From positions 4,319 to 68,318 of the forward strand of contig JAVJWR010000004.1 in assembly GCA_040221975.1 (NCBI GenBank): a DNA stretch of 64,000 bases, read 5' to 3'. The notes under the pieces were generated by a model that did not search any database, was not told the origin of the DNA, and worked only from the letters and a program-made list of their open reading frames with translations. Shown here in pieces: positions 1 to 9,067 of this stretch. The DNA comes from Haliea sp040221975. GTDB lineage: Bacteria; Pseudomonadota; Gammaproteobacteria; Pseudomonadales; Halieaceae. A program made the translations under genes and the position numbers. Position 1 is the stretch's first letter, and every line of letters begins with the position of its first letter.

Positions 1-410
1 CGCGAGTGGCTGCGCAGGGTCAGGGTGCCCACCTGCTGCCAGCCCTGCTGCACCTGGGCATGCCCAGGTTCCACCTCAATGGGCAACAGGCGAACGAACC
101 AGGCAGGGGCATCGCTGACCTGCCGGGTGTCCTCCCGGCGGATGACGGGGTTTCCATCCGGGTCCACCAGCTCGATCAGTTCGTAGTGGCCGGTGTCAAA
201 CTGCGCCGCCAGCGTGAGTTCCAGCAATACCGGGTCCGCCTCCTGCTGGGTCAGTGACAGCGCCAGCGCAGCCGCGTTGTCGACGTTCTTCATGTACAGC
301 TGCTGCTCGAGATAGCGCTTTGCCGACAGGCTGCTGACCACGAAGGTACTGCCAAATACCAGGGTCAGCAGGAGAATGATTGCCAGCCAGAGTTGTTTGA
401 AAAGTGACAT
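1..410 (-). CDS. lapD: LapD, c-di-GMP receptor of the Lap adhesin system (5' part only)
   Basis: Inner-membrane receptor that, when bound to c-di-GMP, sequesters the periplasmic protease LapG and so keeps the surface adhesin attached. Only about 136 N-terminal residues are in the window: a cytoplasmic start MSLFKQLW, one membrane helix (about 7-28) and most of the periplasmic domain. The GWQQ motif at 123-126 matches the LapG-binding tryptophan loop of Pseudomonas LapD (W124 here, W125 there). The HAMP and degenerate GGDEF and EAL domains lie beyond the left edge. It follows lapG by 26 bp on the same strand, so the two are probably one operon. The identification rests on motif and context. 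Confidence 0.9.
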   Translation of the reverse strand, partial: MSLFKQLWLAIILLLTLVFGSTFVVSSLSAKRYLEQQLYMKNVDNAAALALSLTQQEADPVLLELTLAAQFDTGHYELIELVDPDGNPVIRREDTRQVSDAPAWFVRLLPIEVEPGHAQVQQGWQQVGTLTLRSHS

Positions 411-436
411 GCCGGTACTCCTTCAGTATTCCTGGT

Positions 437-1126
437 TCAGCCGAGCCCGTCGGCCGCCATGCGTTGCAGCACGTCGCGCCAGCGCGAGAGTCTGGCCCCG
501 GGGTCGCGGGTAGCGGGTGCTGCGGCGCCGCCCACCCACAGGCCCTGACTGTTGAAGCCGAAAACCGGTTGCAGGTCTGCCCGGCGGGAGGCGGGGCGGA
601 TCTCGGAAACCATATTATCCAGAATCAGCGGCTCTGCGGAGGGGGTGGCGTAGTAGGCCAGAATCATGTGCGCTTCCGTGGCGTTGCTGTAGCCACCCCC
701 GACCTGAGCCTTGACGTAGGTGATGCGCATCTTGCCGATATCCACGCCAGCGAGCAGCAGGGTCATGTACTTGGCGATGCTGAAATCCTCGCAGTCTCCC
801 TCGCGTCGGGCCATGGTTTCCAGCGGTGTCGCCCAGTAGTCCTGCTGCTGCCAGATCGCGATATCGGTGCGCCAGCGTACCAGGCTGTTGAAGAAGTCGT
901 TTACCCGGGCAAGCTTCTGCTCTTCGGGCAGGGGCCTGATCTCGTCGACGAGCGTGCGCCAGCGGGCAACCGTGACGGCGGTCTCGGTACCGTGGCGGGC
1001 GAGGGCGAGACGTTCCATGCGGTCCAGGTCCGCCTGGGCAAGCACCAGCGCACAGCCCAGCAGGGCGACGAGCATCGCCACCGTGAACGCGGTCATTCTC
1101 TTTCGCGCTGCCATTGCTGATATCAT
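437..1126 (-). CDS. lapG: LapG, periplasmic cysteine protease releasing a surface adhesin
   Basis: Bacterial transglutaminase-like cysteine protease that cleaves the N-terminal retention module of LapA-type adhesins when c-di-GMP is low. The 229-residue protein has an N-terminal hydrophobic export segment (about 11-31) and the family triad: C112 in GDCEDF, H153 in EAHM and D170 in ILDN. Length and motif spacing fit the LapG family. The start at the first ATG has an AGG-type site about 7 bases upstream; an internal Met11 is an alternative. No giant LapA-like adhesin is in the window, so the substrate gene is probably elsewhere, possibly beyond lapD. Confidence 0.93.
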   Translation of the reverse strand: MISAMAARKRMTAFTVAMLVALLGCALVLAQADLDRMERLALARHGTETAVTVARWRTLVDEIRPLPEEQKLARVNDFFNSLVRWRTDIAIWQQQDYWATPLETMARREGDCEDFSIAKYMTLLLAGVDIGKMRITYVKAQVGGGYSNATEAHMILAYYATPSAEPLILDNMVSEIRPASRRADLQPVFGFNSQGLWVGGAAAPATRDPGARLSRWRDVLQRMAADGLG

Positions 1127-1289
1127 TGGTCCAGCCTGACGCCGGTGTCAAAGGTGGATGTTACGGTATTTTGTTCGCGTGTACGGTAGCGAAGTCAGCT
1201 TTCCGTGGAATTGTCGGCCGGGGCGGGCAATTCTGTGACGCGGTTCATGGAATCTGTTTGCACACGGCAAATTTCAGCCCTGTGTGCCT

Positions 1290-1295
1290 TATAAT
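1290..1295 (+). promoter_or_regulatory. Perfect -10 hexamer upstream of the TolC-OmpA gene
   Basis: TATAAT lies 67 bases before the ATG of the TolC-OmpA gene in the lapG/tolC divergent region. No good -35 hexamer is visible at 16-18 bp, so this is only a candidate. Confidence 0.35.
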
Positions 1296-1361
1296 CGCTG
1301 GCGCAGACGAAGCTTATAGGCAGCACGGGACTGCTGTCGTGACAACAAGGGAAGAAAACGT

Positions 1362-3185
1362 ATGAACAGGAAATTGGGGATGATCGGTGCGGTGGTTGCT
1401 GCCTGCGTTCTGCAGGGCGGCGCCGTACAGGCGCAACCGGTGGGGGACTTTCGTGCGGCCGTGACCCAGGCGGTGATGACCAATCCCCGGGTCAACGCGG
1501 CCTGGTACAATTTCGAGGCGACGCGCGAGGCCCAGCGCGCAGCCAAGGGTGGTTATTTCCCCAGCGTTGATATCAGCGCCGAGATAGGCCGCGAGGAACG
1601 TGAGACGCCGCTGGTGGACCTCGGCAGTTATACCCGCGACGCGACCCGTTTCACCATCACCCAGATGCTGTTTGACGGTTTTGCCACCCGCGAGGATGTG
1701 CGGGCTCTCGGCTTCGAGAAGCTGAACCAGTACTACGAGCTGCGCCGGGCCTCCGAGGAGATTGCCCTGGAGGCGGCCCAGGCCTACCTGGATACAGCGC
1801 GTTACCAGCATTTGGTCAGGCTGGCTGAAGACAACTACGTGTTTCACCGGCAGGTGTTTGACAAGATCGCCGAGCGCACTGAAGGCGGTGTCAGTCAGGG
1901 CGTGGACCTGGATCAGGCCTCGGCCCGGGTTGCGCTTGCGGAGTCCAATCTGCTGACGGAGCTGACCAACTTGCATGATGTGCAGGCCCGCTTTCAGCGG
2001 GTGGTCGGTGACATGCCGGCACCGGACCTGACCATGCCGACGGTGCCCGCGGGCATGATTCCCGAGCTGCGGACCGCGGCTCTCAATGTGGCCTATGAGC
2101 GCAGCCCCGAGATCAATGCGGCGATTGAGAACCTGCGCGCCACCCAGGCGCAGCTGAATCGCAGCAATGCCGCGTTCATGCCGCGGGTCGACCTGCGCTA
2201 CCGCAATGAAGTCGAGCATGATACCGATGGCCTGGATGGGCGCTACGATGAAGAGGCTGTCGAACTGGTACTCAACTACAACCTGTTTCGCGGTGGCGCC
2301 GACAGCGCCCGCAAGCGCGAGTTCTACAATCGCTACAACTCGGCCATGGAAGAGCGCAAGCAGGCCTGTCTCAACGTGCGCCAGAACACCATGATTGCCT
2401 TTAACGACATCGGGGTGCTGGAGCAGCAGGTGGAGCTGCTGGACCGGAATCGCCTGGCCCAGGACAAGACCCGCCGGGCCTACCAGGACCAGTTCGATAT
2501 TGGCCAGCGCACCCTGTTGGACCTGCTGGATTCCCAGAACGAGTATTTCGATACCCAGCGCGCCCATGTCAGCGCGCAATCCGCCCTGCGCCAGGCCCAG
2601 GCCCGGACCCTGGCCAACATGGGCCTGCTGCTGTCCGCAATGGACGTCAGCGACCTCAACGAAGAGCAGATCAAAGAATACAATCTGGACCTGGCGCGCG
2701 GCGATGACCCGAACGGCCAGCCCCTGTGCCCGCCGGAAGCACCGGCGGCAATGACAATCGACCGTGAGGCCCTGCTCGCACGCCTGGCGAACTCCGGCGC
2801 AGACAGCAGCCGCTATCGCGAGGTGAGTGAGAATCGCGTGGCGGTATCACTGAATGTCCAGTTCGCACACAACTCCTCGGTGATCACCCGCGAATACGAT
2901 GCGGAAATCGGTCGTGCCGCGGATTTTCTGCGAGACAATCCTGCGGTGGTGGCAATCGTTGAAGGCCATACCGACATCACTGGCACCGCAGAGTACAACC
3001 AGTGGCTGTCGGATCGCCGGGCCAATGCCGTGCGCGAGATGCTGATCGACAAGCATGGCGTGCGTGCGTCCCAGATCACCGCCGTCGGTCACGGCCAGAG
3101 CATGCCGATCGCGGACAATAACACCGCCGAGGGGCGCAGCCTCAATCGCAGGGTAGATCTGGTGCTGGACAGTAACGGCGACTGA
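1362..3185 (+). CDS. TolC-family outer-membrane exporter with C-terminal OmpA domain (LapE-like)
   Basis: Outer-membrane channel of a type 1 secretion system. A signal peptide ends near residue 24 (AVQA/QP). Residues about 30-430 form two tandem outer-membrane efflux repeats rich in coiled coil. Residues 491-607 are an OmpA-like peptidoglycan-binding domain with the HTD (538) and NRRVD landmarks. The 607-residue length exceeds a normal TolC (about 450-490) by exactly that domain. It is divergent from lapG-lapD, which points to LapE, the exporter of the LapG-cleaved adhesin. It could equally serve the type 1 system further right, which has no TolC beside it. The ATG start follows a purine-rich site (GGGAAG). 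Confidence 0.88.
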   Translation: MNRKLGMIGAVVAACVLQGGAVQAQPVGDFRAAVTQAVMTNPRVNAAWYNFEATREAQRAAKGGYFPSVDISAEIGREERETPLVDLGSYTRDATRFTITQMLFDGFATREDVRALGFEKLNQYYELRRASEEIALEAAQAYLDTARYQHLVRLAEDNYVFHRQVFDKIAERTEGGVSQGVDLDQASARVALAESNLLTELTNLHDVQARFQRVVGDMPAPDLTMPTVPAGMIPELRTAALNVAYERSPEINAAIENLRATQAQLNRSNAAFMPRVDLRYRNEVEHDTDGLDGRYDEEAVELVLNYNLFRGGADSARKREFYNRYNSAMEERKQACLNVRQNTMIAFNDIGVLEQQVELLDRNRLAQDKTRRAYQDQFDIGQRTLLDLLDSQNEYFDTQRAHVSAQSALRQAQARTLANMGLLLSAMDVSDLNEEQIKEYNLDLARGDDPNGQPLCPPEAPAAMTIDREALLARLANSGADSSRYREVSENRVAVSLNVQFAHNSSVITREYDAEIGRAADFLRDNPAVVAIVEGHTDITGTAEYNQWLSDRRANAVREMLIDKHGVRASQITAVGHGQSMPIADNNTAEGRSLNRRVDLVLDSNGD

Positions 3186-3205
3186 ACCGGCTGCCAGGCA
3201 GCAGG

Positions 3206-3241
3206 AAAAAGCCCGGCGCCTCACAGCGCCGGGCTTTTTTT
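3206..3241. terminator. Bidirectional rho-independent terminator
   Basis: A perfect 10-bp GC-rich stem (AGCCCGGCGC with GCGCCGGGCT, 6-nt loop) is flanked by A5 on the left and T7 on the right. It lies between the convergent TolC-OmpA and TonB-receptor genes and can stop transcription from both sides. Confidence 0.9.
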
Positions 3242-3281
3242 GGTGCCGGGTCACGGTTGGCCAGGGGCCAACCGCATTTCC

Positions 3282-5462
3282 TCAGAACGAGTACTTGGCG
3301 CGAACGCCAACGATGCGCCCCTCGTCAATGAACTGGCTGTGGGTTCCCGCCAGTACCGGGGTGTCAAAGCTCTGCACGAACACTTCCTTGTCGAAAATGT
3401 TGCGGCCGTAGGCCATGAGCTCCCAGTTCTCCCCGCGCAGACCCAGGCGCAGATTCACCTTGGAGTAGGAGTCCATGGTGTCGATCGGGTCATTGTCGCC
3501 ACCCGGCTCGAAATCGTCGCGGTAGTTCGCCTCACCGGAGACAAAGGCTTCGAGGCCGTTGTTCAAGGGGTGGTTGTAGTCGGCCAGGAAAGAGGCGGTG
3601 TACTCGGGGGCGAACATGGTGCTCTCTCCCGACAGGTCGTTGTCGGTAAAGCCCAGGTCGGTGCCGCAGGCGGGATCCACATCCAGCTGGATCGCGGTGC
3701 AGGGCGCGTTCTCGAAGCTGTCGTAGCTGGCGTCGAGCCAGGCTGCATTGATCCCCAGCCGCAGGCGGTCGGTAGCCTGCCACAGCACATCCAGTTCCAG
3801 CCCCTTGATCTCCGACTTGGCGGCATTGGTTACCCCGAAGCTGATGCCCTTGAAGATCGAGGTCTGCAGGTTGTCGTAGACGGTGTAGAACGCGGCCCAG
3901 TTCAGGGTCATGCTGCCATCGAGCAGAGTGTGCTTGCCACCTATCTCGAAGGCATCCACCTCCTCGTCCTCAAACTCGAACTCATCGTTGGGGACGGTGG
4001 GGTCGTAGCACTCCGCCAGCGGTGCGCCCGGTGCGCAGGGAGAGCTGCCCGCATCCAGCTGCCCCGGCTCCTGATCGTCGGCATCGGTGAAGCCGCCGCT
4101 CTTGAAGCCCTGGGAAAAGCTCGCATACAGCATGCTGTTCTCGGTGGCGTCCCACTGCAGGGTGGCGGAGGGGATCCACTTGTCGGTCTTGCGGCTTTCA
4201 CGGTAGTCGAAGGGATAGGTGTTGAAGCTGGTCGCTTCGATGAACAGGGCGAAATAGTTTTCCGTGGGATTGTCCAGCCCGGTGAGGTCGTCGCTGACAA
4301 ACTGGGTGCTCACCACGTCTTTCTGTTCCTCCGTGTAGCGCAGACCCAGGGTCAGGCGCAGGTCGTCCCGCAGGTTGAAGGTACCCTGGCCGAACAGCGC
4401 CCAGGACTCCGAGTCCTGCTGGTGGTAGTGGTTGCGGGCGAGCTGGTTGGCGGGATAGGCGCCCCCGGTCAGCAGGGTGAAGAGGCTGTTGACGCCCAGC
4501 AGCTGCGGCACCAGGCCATCCGCGTTGAGGTCGATGGTGACCCGGCGGTCGATTTCCAGGTCGCTTTTCTCGAAGTAGCCGCCGACCACGTAATCGAAGA
4601 ACTCGCCGCCAGGGGACACAAAGCGGAACTCCTGGCTGAACTGCTCGAAGTCCTGGACATCGTCGCGGTGGATAAACTGCAGCGGCAACCAGTCCACATC
4701 GACGCCGTCGATAAAGGTGTATTCGGACCAGCCGGTGACGGAGGTCAGGGTGCCGCCCGGCAGGTCGTAGTCCACCGTCAAGGCAAAGTTGTCATAGTCT
4801 TCATCGCTGCCGTCGGGGTACTGGCCGATACCCTGGCCGTCGGTAATGCTGTTGCCGTAGCCATTGTCCTTGTAGACCACGAATTCGCGGTTGCCGATTT
4901 CGGCAAAGTCCGGGAAGAAGGCGTCCATCAGCGCGTAGCCGATGCTGGCGAACGCGGAGCGGTTGGGGAACAGCCGGTCCCGTTCGGCGGGGTCGTCCAG
5001 GTAGAGCGTGGTGGTGGAGGGTGAGCCGATGCGCTCATACTCGGTGTTGCTGTACTTGAAGTTGACGTTGAGGTTGTCGCCGGGTTGCCAGACCGTGGTC
5101 AGCCGGAACCCGGTCTCGTCGATCTCGCCCTCGGAACGGTCGAGGAACTCGTTGTCCATGTAGCCGTCGGTCACCCGGTGCTTGAAGCCCAGGCGGGCGG
5201 CGAAGGTATCGGTGAGCGAGCCCTGCACGAAGCCCTCGTAGATCTGGCCGTCGTGGGATTCCAGGGACACGCCGATTTCGCCGCTCAAGCCCTCGCCGAC
5301 CTTGGGCGAGGCGGTGATGATGTTGATCGCGCCCGCGACCGTATTCTTGCCGAACAGGGTGCCCTGGGGTCCGCGCAGGACCTCCACCCGTTCCAGGTCC
5401 ATGAAGCCGGCGCGGTACTGGCGGCCGCGGCCCATGTAGATGCCGTCGATGTACATGCCCAC
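3282..5462 (-). pseudogene. TonB-dependent receptor lacking its N-terminus
   Basis: Outer-membrane TonB-dependent receptor, about 726 residues from the first usable start (GTG). It opens in the middle of the plug domain (VGMYIDGIYMGRGRQ, then VEVLRGPQGTLFGKNTVAGA) and continues through a complete 22-strand-type barrel ending in Phe (RAKYSF). The signal peptide, TonB box and first half of the plug, roughly 100-150 residues in this family, are absent. The frame stays open only to an in-frame stop near 5526, with about nine uninformative residues before the homology. Without a signal sequence and TonB box it could not be exported or energised, so it is probably a 5'-deleted relic. The barrel shows no internal stop, so the loss may be recent. 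Ligand unknown. Confidence 0.85.
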
Positions 5463-5496
5463 GGACTGCTGGTACAGGGCGCTGGGGAGGCGCTGT

Positions 5497-5524
5497 AGAC
5501 CGCGCTTATGGTTATCTGCGGTCT
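5497..5524. repeat. Inverted repeat at the receptor truncation point
   Basis: Seven-base perfect arms, AGACCGC and GCGGTCT, enclose 14 bases. There is no T tract, so it is not an obvious terminator. It sits where homology to the TonB receptor ends and may mark the deletion junction. Confidence 0.4.
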
Positions 5525-5563
5525 GTCAGGGTTGGGAGCTGCATTCGGCCCTTGCGGGCGATC

Positions 5564-5875
5564 TCAGTTCGTGGCCAGCATGTTTTCCCGCTGGCGGAAA
5601 CTGTGCAGGGCGCTGTTCCAGGATTCAGCCGCGGTTTCCGCCAGGTAGACCGCGCGGTTGTGCTGCAGAGGGTGCAGACTGGCAGACCGGCAAGCGAGGT
5701 AGGCTTCGACGCCGGCGACATAGTGGCTGACCGCTTGCCGGGCTGCGTGCATCTCCTCAATGCTGGCAGTCTGGCCGTTGGGGATGGCCGGGGCGTCCTG
5801 TGGCATCGGCGCGGGGCAGCTGGCCCAGGTGCTGGCGGCCAGGAACAGGGCGGGAAGTACGAGCAGTTTCTTCAT
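5564..5875 (-). CDS. Small exported protein of unknown function
   Basis: A 103-residue protein with a clear signal peptide (MKKLLVLPALFLAASTWA/S). The mature part has PNGQTASIEEMHAARQAV followed by a helical region with a Cys near its middle. This resembles a widespread family of short hypothetical proteobacterial periplasmic proteins. The ATG at 5875 was chosen over an upstream codon because it begins the signal peptide and has AGG eight bases before it. The truncated TonB receptor follows downstream on the same strand; a functional link is doubtful. Confidence 0.75.
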   Translation of the reverse strand: MKKLLVLPALFLAASTWASCPAPMPQDAPAIPNGQTASIEEMHAARQAVSHYVAGVEAYLACRSASLHPLQHNRAVYLAETAAESWNSALHSFRQRENMLATN

Positions 5876-6228
5876 GACAATGACCTCGAGTGACTGTGGC
5901 TTGGACATTGGATGTTACCCAATATGTTACTAATATCCACATAAAGAGGAGGCCGCGCAACCCCGAATGCCTCCCGTCGCCAAATTTATTTGCCATTAAA
6001 ATCAATAATATAAATTCCACGAAAGCATCGCGCACCAGAATGTTACTTTGTGTAACCCGATGTTTCGGGCAGTTGTGCGATGGTGGTGCGTCGCCGGCTG
6101 CAGAATGCTGGCCGCCGGCAGTCGTCGCCCCGGATTCGTGCGCACAATCCCGACCGGCGCATTACACTGGGGCATAGCCGCTGCAACGCGGAAATTCTCG
6201 ACAGACCCTGGAATCCGGAGGTTGGATC
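5876..6228. other. AT-rich intergenic region with repeated ATGTTAC
   Basis: This 353-bp gap separates the small exported protein and fumC, which diverge. It is clearly richer in A and T than its surroundings around 5985-6030. ATGTTAC occurs at 5912, 5924 and 6040; the last copy is half of an inverted repeat GTTAC-N5-GTAAC (6042-6056). These could be regulator sites, but none matches a family I can name. No ORF or RNA was recognised. Confidence 0.3.
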
Positions 6229-7620
6229 ATGTCCCAGCGAATGGAAAAGGACACCATGGGGGAGATTGCCGTGCCCGCGGCAGCCCTGTACGGCGCGCAG
6301 ACCCAGCGCGCCCTCGACAACATCGCCATCGCCCCGCAGCGGCAATTGCCGCCGTCGTTTCTGCGGGCCCTGGCGCTGGTAAAAGCCGCCGCGGCCACGG
6401 CCAATGCGCAAGTGGGGGTACTGGACGACGCGATTGCGGCGGCCATTGTGTCGGCGGCAGAGACTGTCGCGGCGGGGGAGCACCCGCAGGCATTCCCGGT
6501 CTCGGTGTTCCAGACCGGCTCCGGCACCAGCAGCAACATGAACATGAATGAGGTGCTGGCCACGCTTGCCAGTCGCGCAAGCGGGCAGACGGTGCATCCC
6601 AATGACCATGTCAACTGTAGCCAGAGCAGCAACGATGTCGTGCCCACGGCGATCCAGGTCGCGGCGACGCTGGAACTGGAGTCGCTGCTGCTGCCCGCTG
6701 TCACTGCCCTTGAGGGTGCCCTGCAGCAGCGGGTGCCGGAGCTGGAGGCCGTGGTCAAGACCGGGCGCACCCACCTGATGGACGCGATGCCGGTGACCCT
6801 GGGCTTTGAATTGCGCACCTGGGAGCTGCAGTTGCAGGAGTGCCGGCAGCGGCTTGCGGACCTGCACCCGAGGTTGCAGGCACTGCCCATAGGCGGCTCT
6901 GCGGTGGGCACCGGGGTCAATGTGCCCGCGGGTTACATCGACGCGCTGCTGCAGGCGTTGCAGGTAAATTCCGGCGTCACCTTTACCGCCGCCGCCATGC
7001 CCTCTACCCGGATGGCGGCCCAGGATGTGAGCGTCGAGTGTTCAGCCTGCCTGCGCAGTGTGGCACTGGTGCTGATCAAGATGGCCAATGATCTGCGCTG
7101 GATGGGTTCCGGTCCGCTGGCGGGGCTGGGCGAGATCCAACTGCAGGCGCTGCAGCCAGGCTCCTCCATCATGCCCGGCAAAGTGAACCCGGTGGTGCCC
7201 GAAGCGGTGCTGATGGCCGCGACCGAGGTACTGGGCAATGACGCGACCATCGTGCTCGCCGGGCAGTCGGGCAGCTTCCAGCTCAACGTCATGCTGCCGC
7301 TGATCGCGGACAAGCTGCTCGGCAGTGTGGCCTTGCTGGCAGGTGCCTGCGCTGCCATGGGGGGCTGTATCGGGGGCCTTGAGCCCTGTACCGGGCACGC
7401 GGGCGATACGGTGGCCCGCAACCCTGTCCTGGTGACGGCGCTGAACCCGATTATCGGCTACGAAGCCGCCGCCGCGATTGCCAAGCGCGCCTATCGGGAG
7501 GGGCGCCCGGTGCTGGAGGTGGCACTGGAGGATACGGATCTGTCCCGGGATGAGCTGGCCAGGCTGCTGGACCCGATGCCGCTCGCCCGGGGCAACCGGA
7601 AGGATTTGCCGCACAGATGA
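6229..7620 (+). CDS. fumC: Class II fumarate hydratase
   Basis: Oxygen-stable, iron-independent fumarase interconverting fumarate and L-malate in the TCA cycle; cytoplasmic homotetramer. At 463 residues it has the normal family length. It carries the signature GSSIMPGKVN (311-320), which includes the catalytic Ser loop, the catalytic-base region TGRTHLMDA (H182), the substrate segment GSGTSSNMN (98-106) and HPNDHVNCSQSSND. A strong GGAGG site precedes the ATG. It is monocistronic, with divergent and unrelated neighbours. No anomalies. Confidence 0.96.
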   Translation: MSQRMEKDTMGEIAVPAAALYGAQTQRALDNIAIAPQRQLPPSFLRALALVKAAAATANAQVGVLDDAIAAAIVSAAETVAAGEHPQAFPVSVFQTGSGTSSNMNMNEVLATLASRASGQTVHPNDHVNCSQSSNDVVPTAIQVAATLELESLLLPAVTALEGALQQRVPELEAVVKTGRTHLMDAMPVTLGFELRTWELQLQECRQRLADLHPRLQALPIGGSAVGTGVNVPAGYIDALLQALQVNSGVTFTAAAMPSTRMAAQDVSVECSACLRSVALVLIKMANDLRWMGSGPLAGLGEIQLQALQPGSSIMPGKVNPVVPEAVLMAATEVLGNDATIVLAGQSGSFQLNVMLPLIADKLLGSVALLAGACAAMGGCIGGLEPCTGHAGDTVARNPVLVTALNPIIGYEAAAAIAKRAYREGRPVLEVALEDTDLSRDELARLLDPMPLARGNRKDLPHR

Positions 7621-7713
7621 TGGCTTTCGGCTTGATCCGATGTACCCCCGTCAGCGGATTTGCGCGATGCTGTCAGCTCGCAGTTGCCAAGGACTGGCAC
7701 GGGAGGACAGGGA

Positions 7714-8565
7714 ATGTTTGCCACAGGTCACCACATTGCCGGCGCGATCCTGCTGGGGGCAGCCGTTGCCGCCGGCCCCGCGCAGGCACAGTTGCCGCTG
7801 AGCATTGAGGAGTTGCTGGTCGAGCAGCGCACACTCAAGCTGCAAACGTCGTTCACCTACAGAAACAGTAACACTGCGGGGTCCGCCGCAGCCGGCGCCA
7901 TCGCAGCGGTGGCGCCGGCCTGGCAGCAACGGCAGCTGCAGGTGAGCGCGGTCACCAGCCGCATCCGCTACGGCTTGCGCCGCGACCTGGAGATCAATGC
8001 CAGCGCCACCCGGGCGCAGATTGACTGGCGCGGGCCCGCTGGCGCCGGGGGTTCTGACCAGCATGCCCTGGCGCTGGGGGCGAACTGGCTGCTGTCTGCG
8101 GACAACCGCAGCCCCGCGCTGCTGCTGACCGCGGCGGTGGATGTGCTGGAGACCAGTTGGCTGCAGCCCGGGGTGCGTCACCATGGCAGGACAGCGCGTC
8201 TGGGCGCGCACCTTTACCGCGCCATCGATCCGGTGGTGTTGTCGCTCGCAGTCAGTCAGGAGTGGCGCCTGTCGCGGGATTTTGCCGACGGCACGCTGGA
8301 ACCGGGTAATCTGCTGAGCGTGCGTCCGCAAGTCAATTTTGCCGTCAACCACCGGGTGACGCTCACCGGCGGGGTCTCCTGGCAGCGCCGTGCGCGCGAT
8401 CAGTTCGACGGTGCCACCCTGGCAGGCAGTCGCCATCAGACCGGCCTCTCCATGGGCCTTGGGCTGCAGGCCAGCGCGCGCTCGACGGTGTTTGTCGACA
8501 GTCATGTATCTACCAGCGGTGACAGCGGCGCCAGCCTGTCACTGGAATGGTTGTATCGGTTTTGA
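7714..8565 (+). CDS. Outer-membrane beta-barrel protein of the C39-peptidase cluster
   Basis: A 283-residue exported protein: signal peptide to about residue 25 (GPAQA/QLPL), then alternating hydrophobic and polar segments typical of antiparallel barrel strands, ending in aromatic LEWLYRF as outer-membrane barrels do. The start was taken at the ATG with a GGGAGG site and signal peptide. It heads a same-strand run with a small leader-bearing exported protein, a two-helix membrane protein and an exported C39 peptidase. By position it parallels FapF of the Pseudomonas Fap amyloid system, which also pairs a barrel with a C39 protein; no sequence match to FapF is claimed. It may be a conduit or an anchor for the processed peptide. 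Confidence 0.7.
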   Translation: MFATGHHIAGAILLGAAVAAGPAQAQLPLSIEELLVEQRTLKLQTSFTYRNSNTAGSAAAGAIAAVAPAWQQRQLQVSAVTSRIRYGLRRDLEINASATRAQIDWRGPAGAGGSDQHALALGANWLLSADNRSPALLLTAAVDVLETSWLQPGVRHHGRTARLGAHLYRAIDPVVLSLAVSQEWRLSRDFADGTLEPGNLLSVRPQVNFAVNHRVTLTGGVSWQRRARDQFDGATLAGSRHQTGLSMGLGLQASARSTVFVDSHVSTSGDSGASLSLEWLYRF

Positions 8566-8636
8566 TGTGGGAGCGGGAACGGGCGCGCCAGTCCGGCGTG
8601 CCATTGGATGCAATCTTGCCTACGAGGAGAAGTACC

Positions 8637-8969
8637 ATGAAAAAACTATCTGGAATTGCAGCGGGCATTGCGCTTGCTGCCCTGATCAGCCAGCCGTTGG
8701 CCGCCAGTGCGGCGCCGGCGGCAGCCCCGGAAAACGCCTGGGTGAGCGCTGCGTTTGGCGATGTCGGCCCGGTCGCCTCCGGGGCGGCAATGTTGACCGA
8801 CGCCGAACTGGAAAGCGCCAGCGGGCGCATTGCCCCGATCTATTTTGCCTTGTCCGTTGCGGGCTTTGACCTTGCGCTTATGGGTTTCTACTGGGGCGTT
8901 TATGTACCGCATTACGGCGGTGCTGGCAGCTGTGCGGGCTGCAATGACGCGATGCTCAATCAGCACTAA
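8637..8969 (+). CDS. Small exported precursor with double-glycine-like leader motif
   Basis: A 110-residue protein with a Sec signal peptide (1 to about 26, SAA/AP). An acidic segment then carries LTDAELESASGR at 53-64. This strongly resembles the leader consensus (L/M)xxxELexVsGG recognised by C39 peptidases, with GR instead of GG. What follows would be a 46-47-residue core: a hydrophobic stretch (65-90) rich in aromatics, then GSCAGC with a CxxC pair (C99, C102) and a short polar tail. A GAGGAG site precedes the ATG. An exported C39 peptidase lies two genes downstream, so maturation in the periplasm is inferred. The product could be a bacteriocin-like peptide, a fibre subunit or a signal. 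Confidence 0.65.
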   Translation: MKKLSGIAAGIALAALISQPLAASAAPAAAPENAWVSAAFGDVGPVASGAAMLTDAELESASGRIAPIYFALSVAGFDLALMGFYWGVYVPHYGGAGSCAGCNDAMLNQH

Positions 8970-9067
8970 CGCGGCACCGGCCCTGCGGCTGCAACTGATG
9001 AGGCAGCCGCGGGGCATGATCCCGGTATTTGACTAGACTGGAAGCAGAGAGCCGGACAGGAGGCCGC

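Noticed and set aside
3240..5024. 594-codon open frame on the plus strand
   Set aside because: It is antisense to the TonB receptor, whose protein has clear domain motifs; the plus-strand translation is low-complexity Val/Gly/Gln-rich and typical of a high-GC shadow frame.
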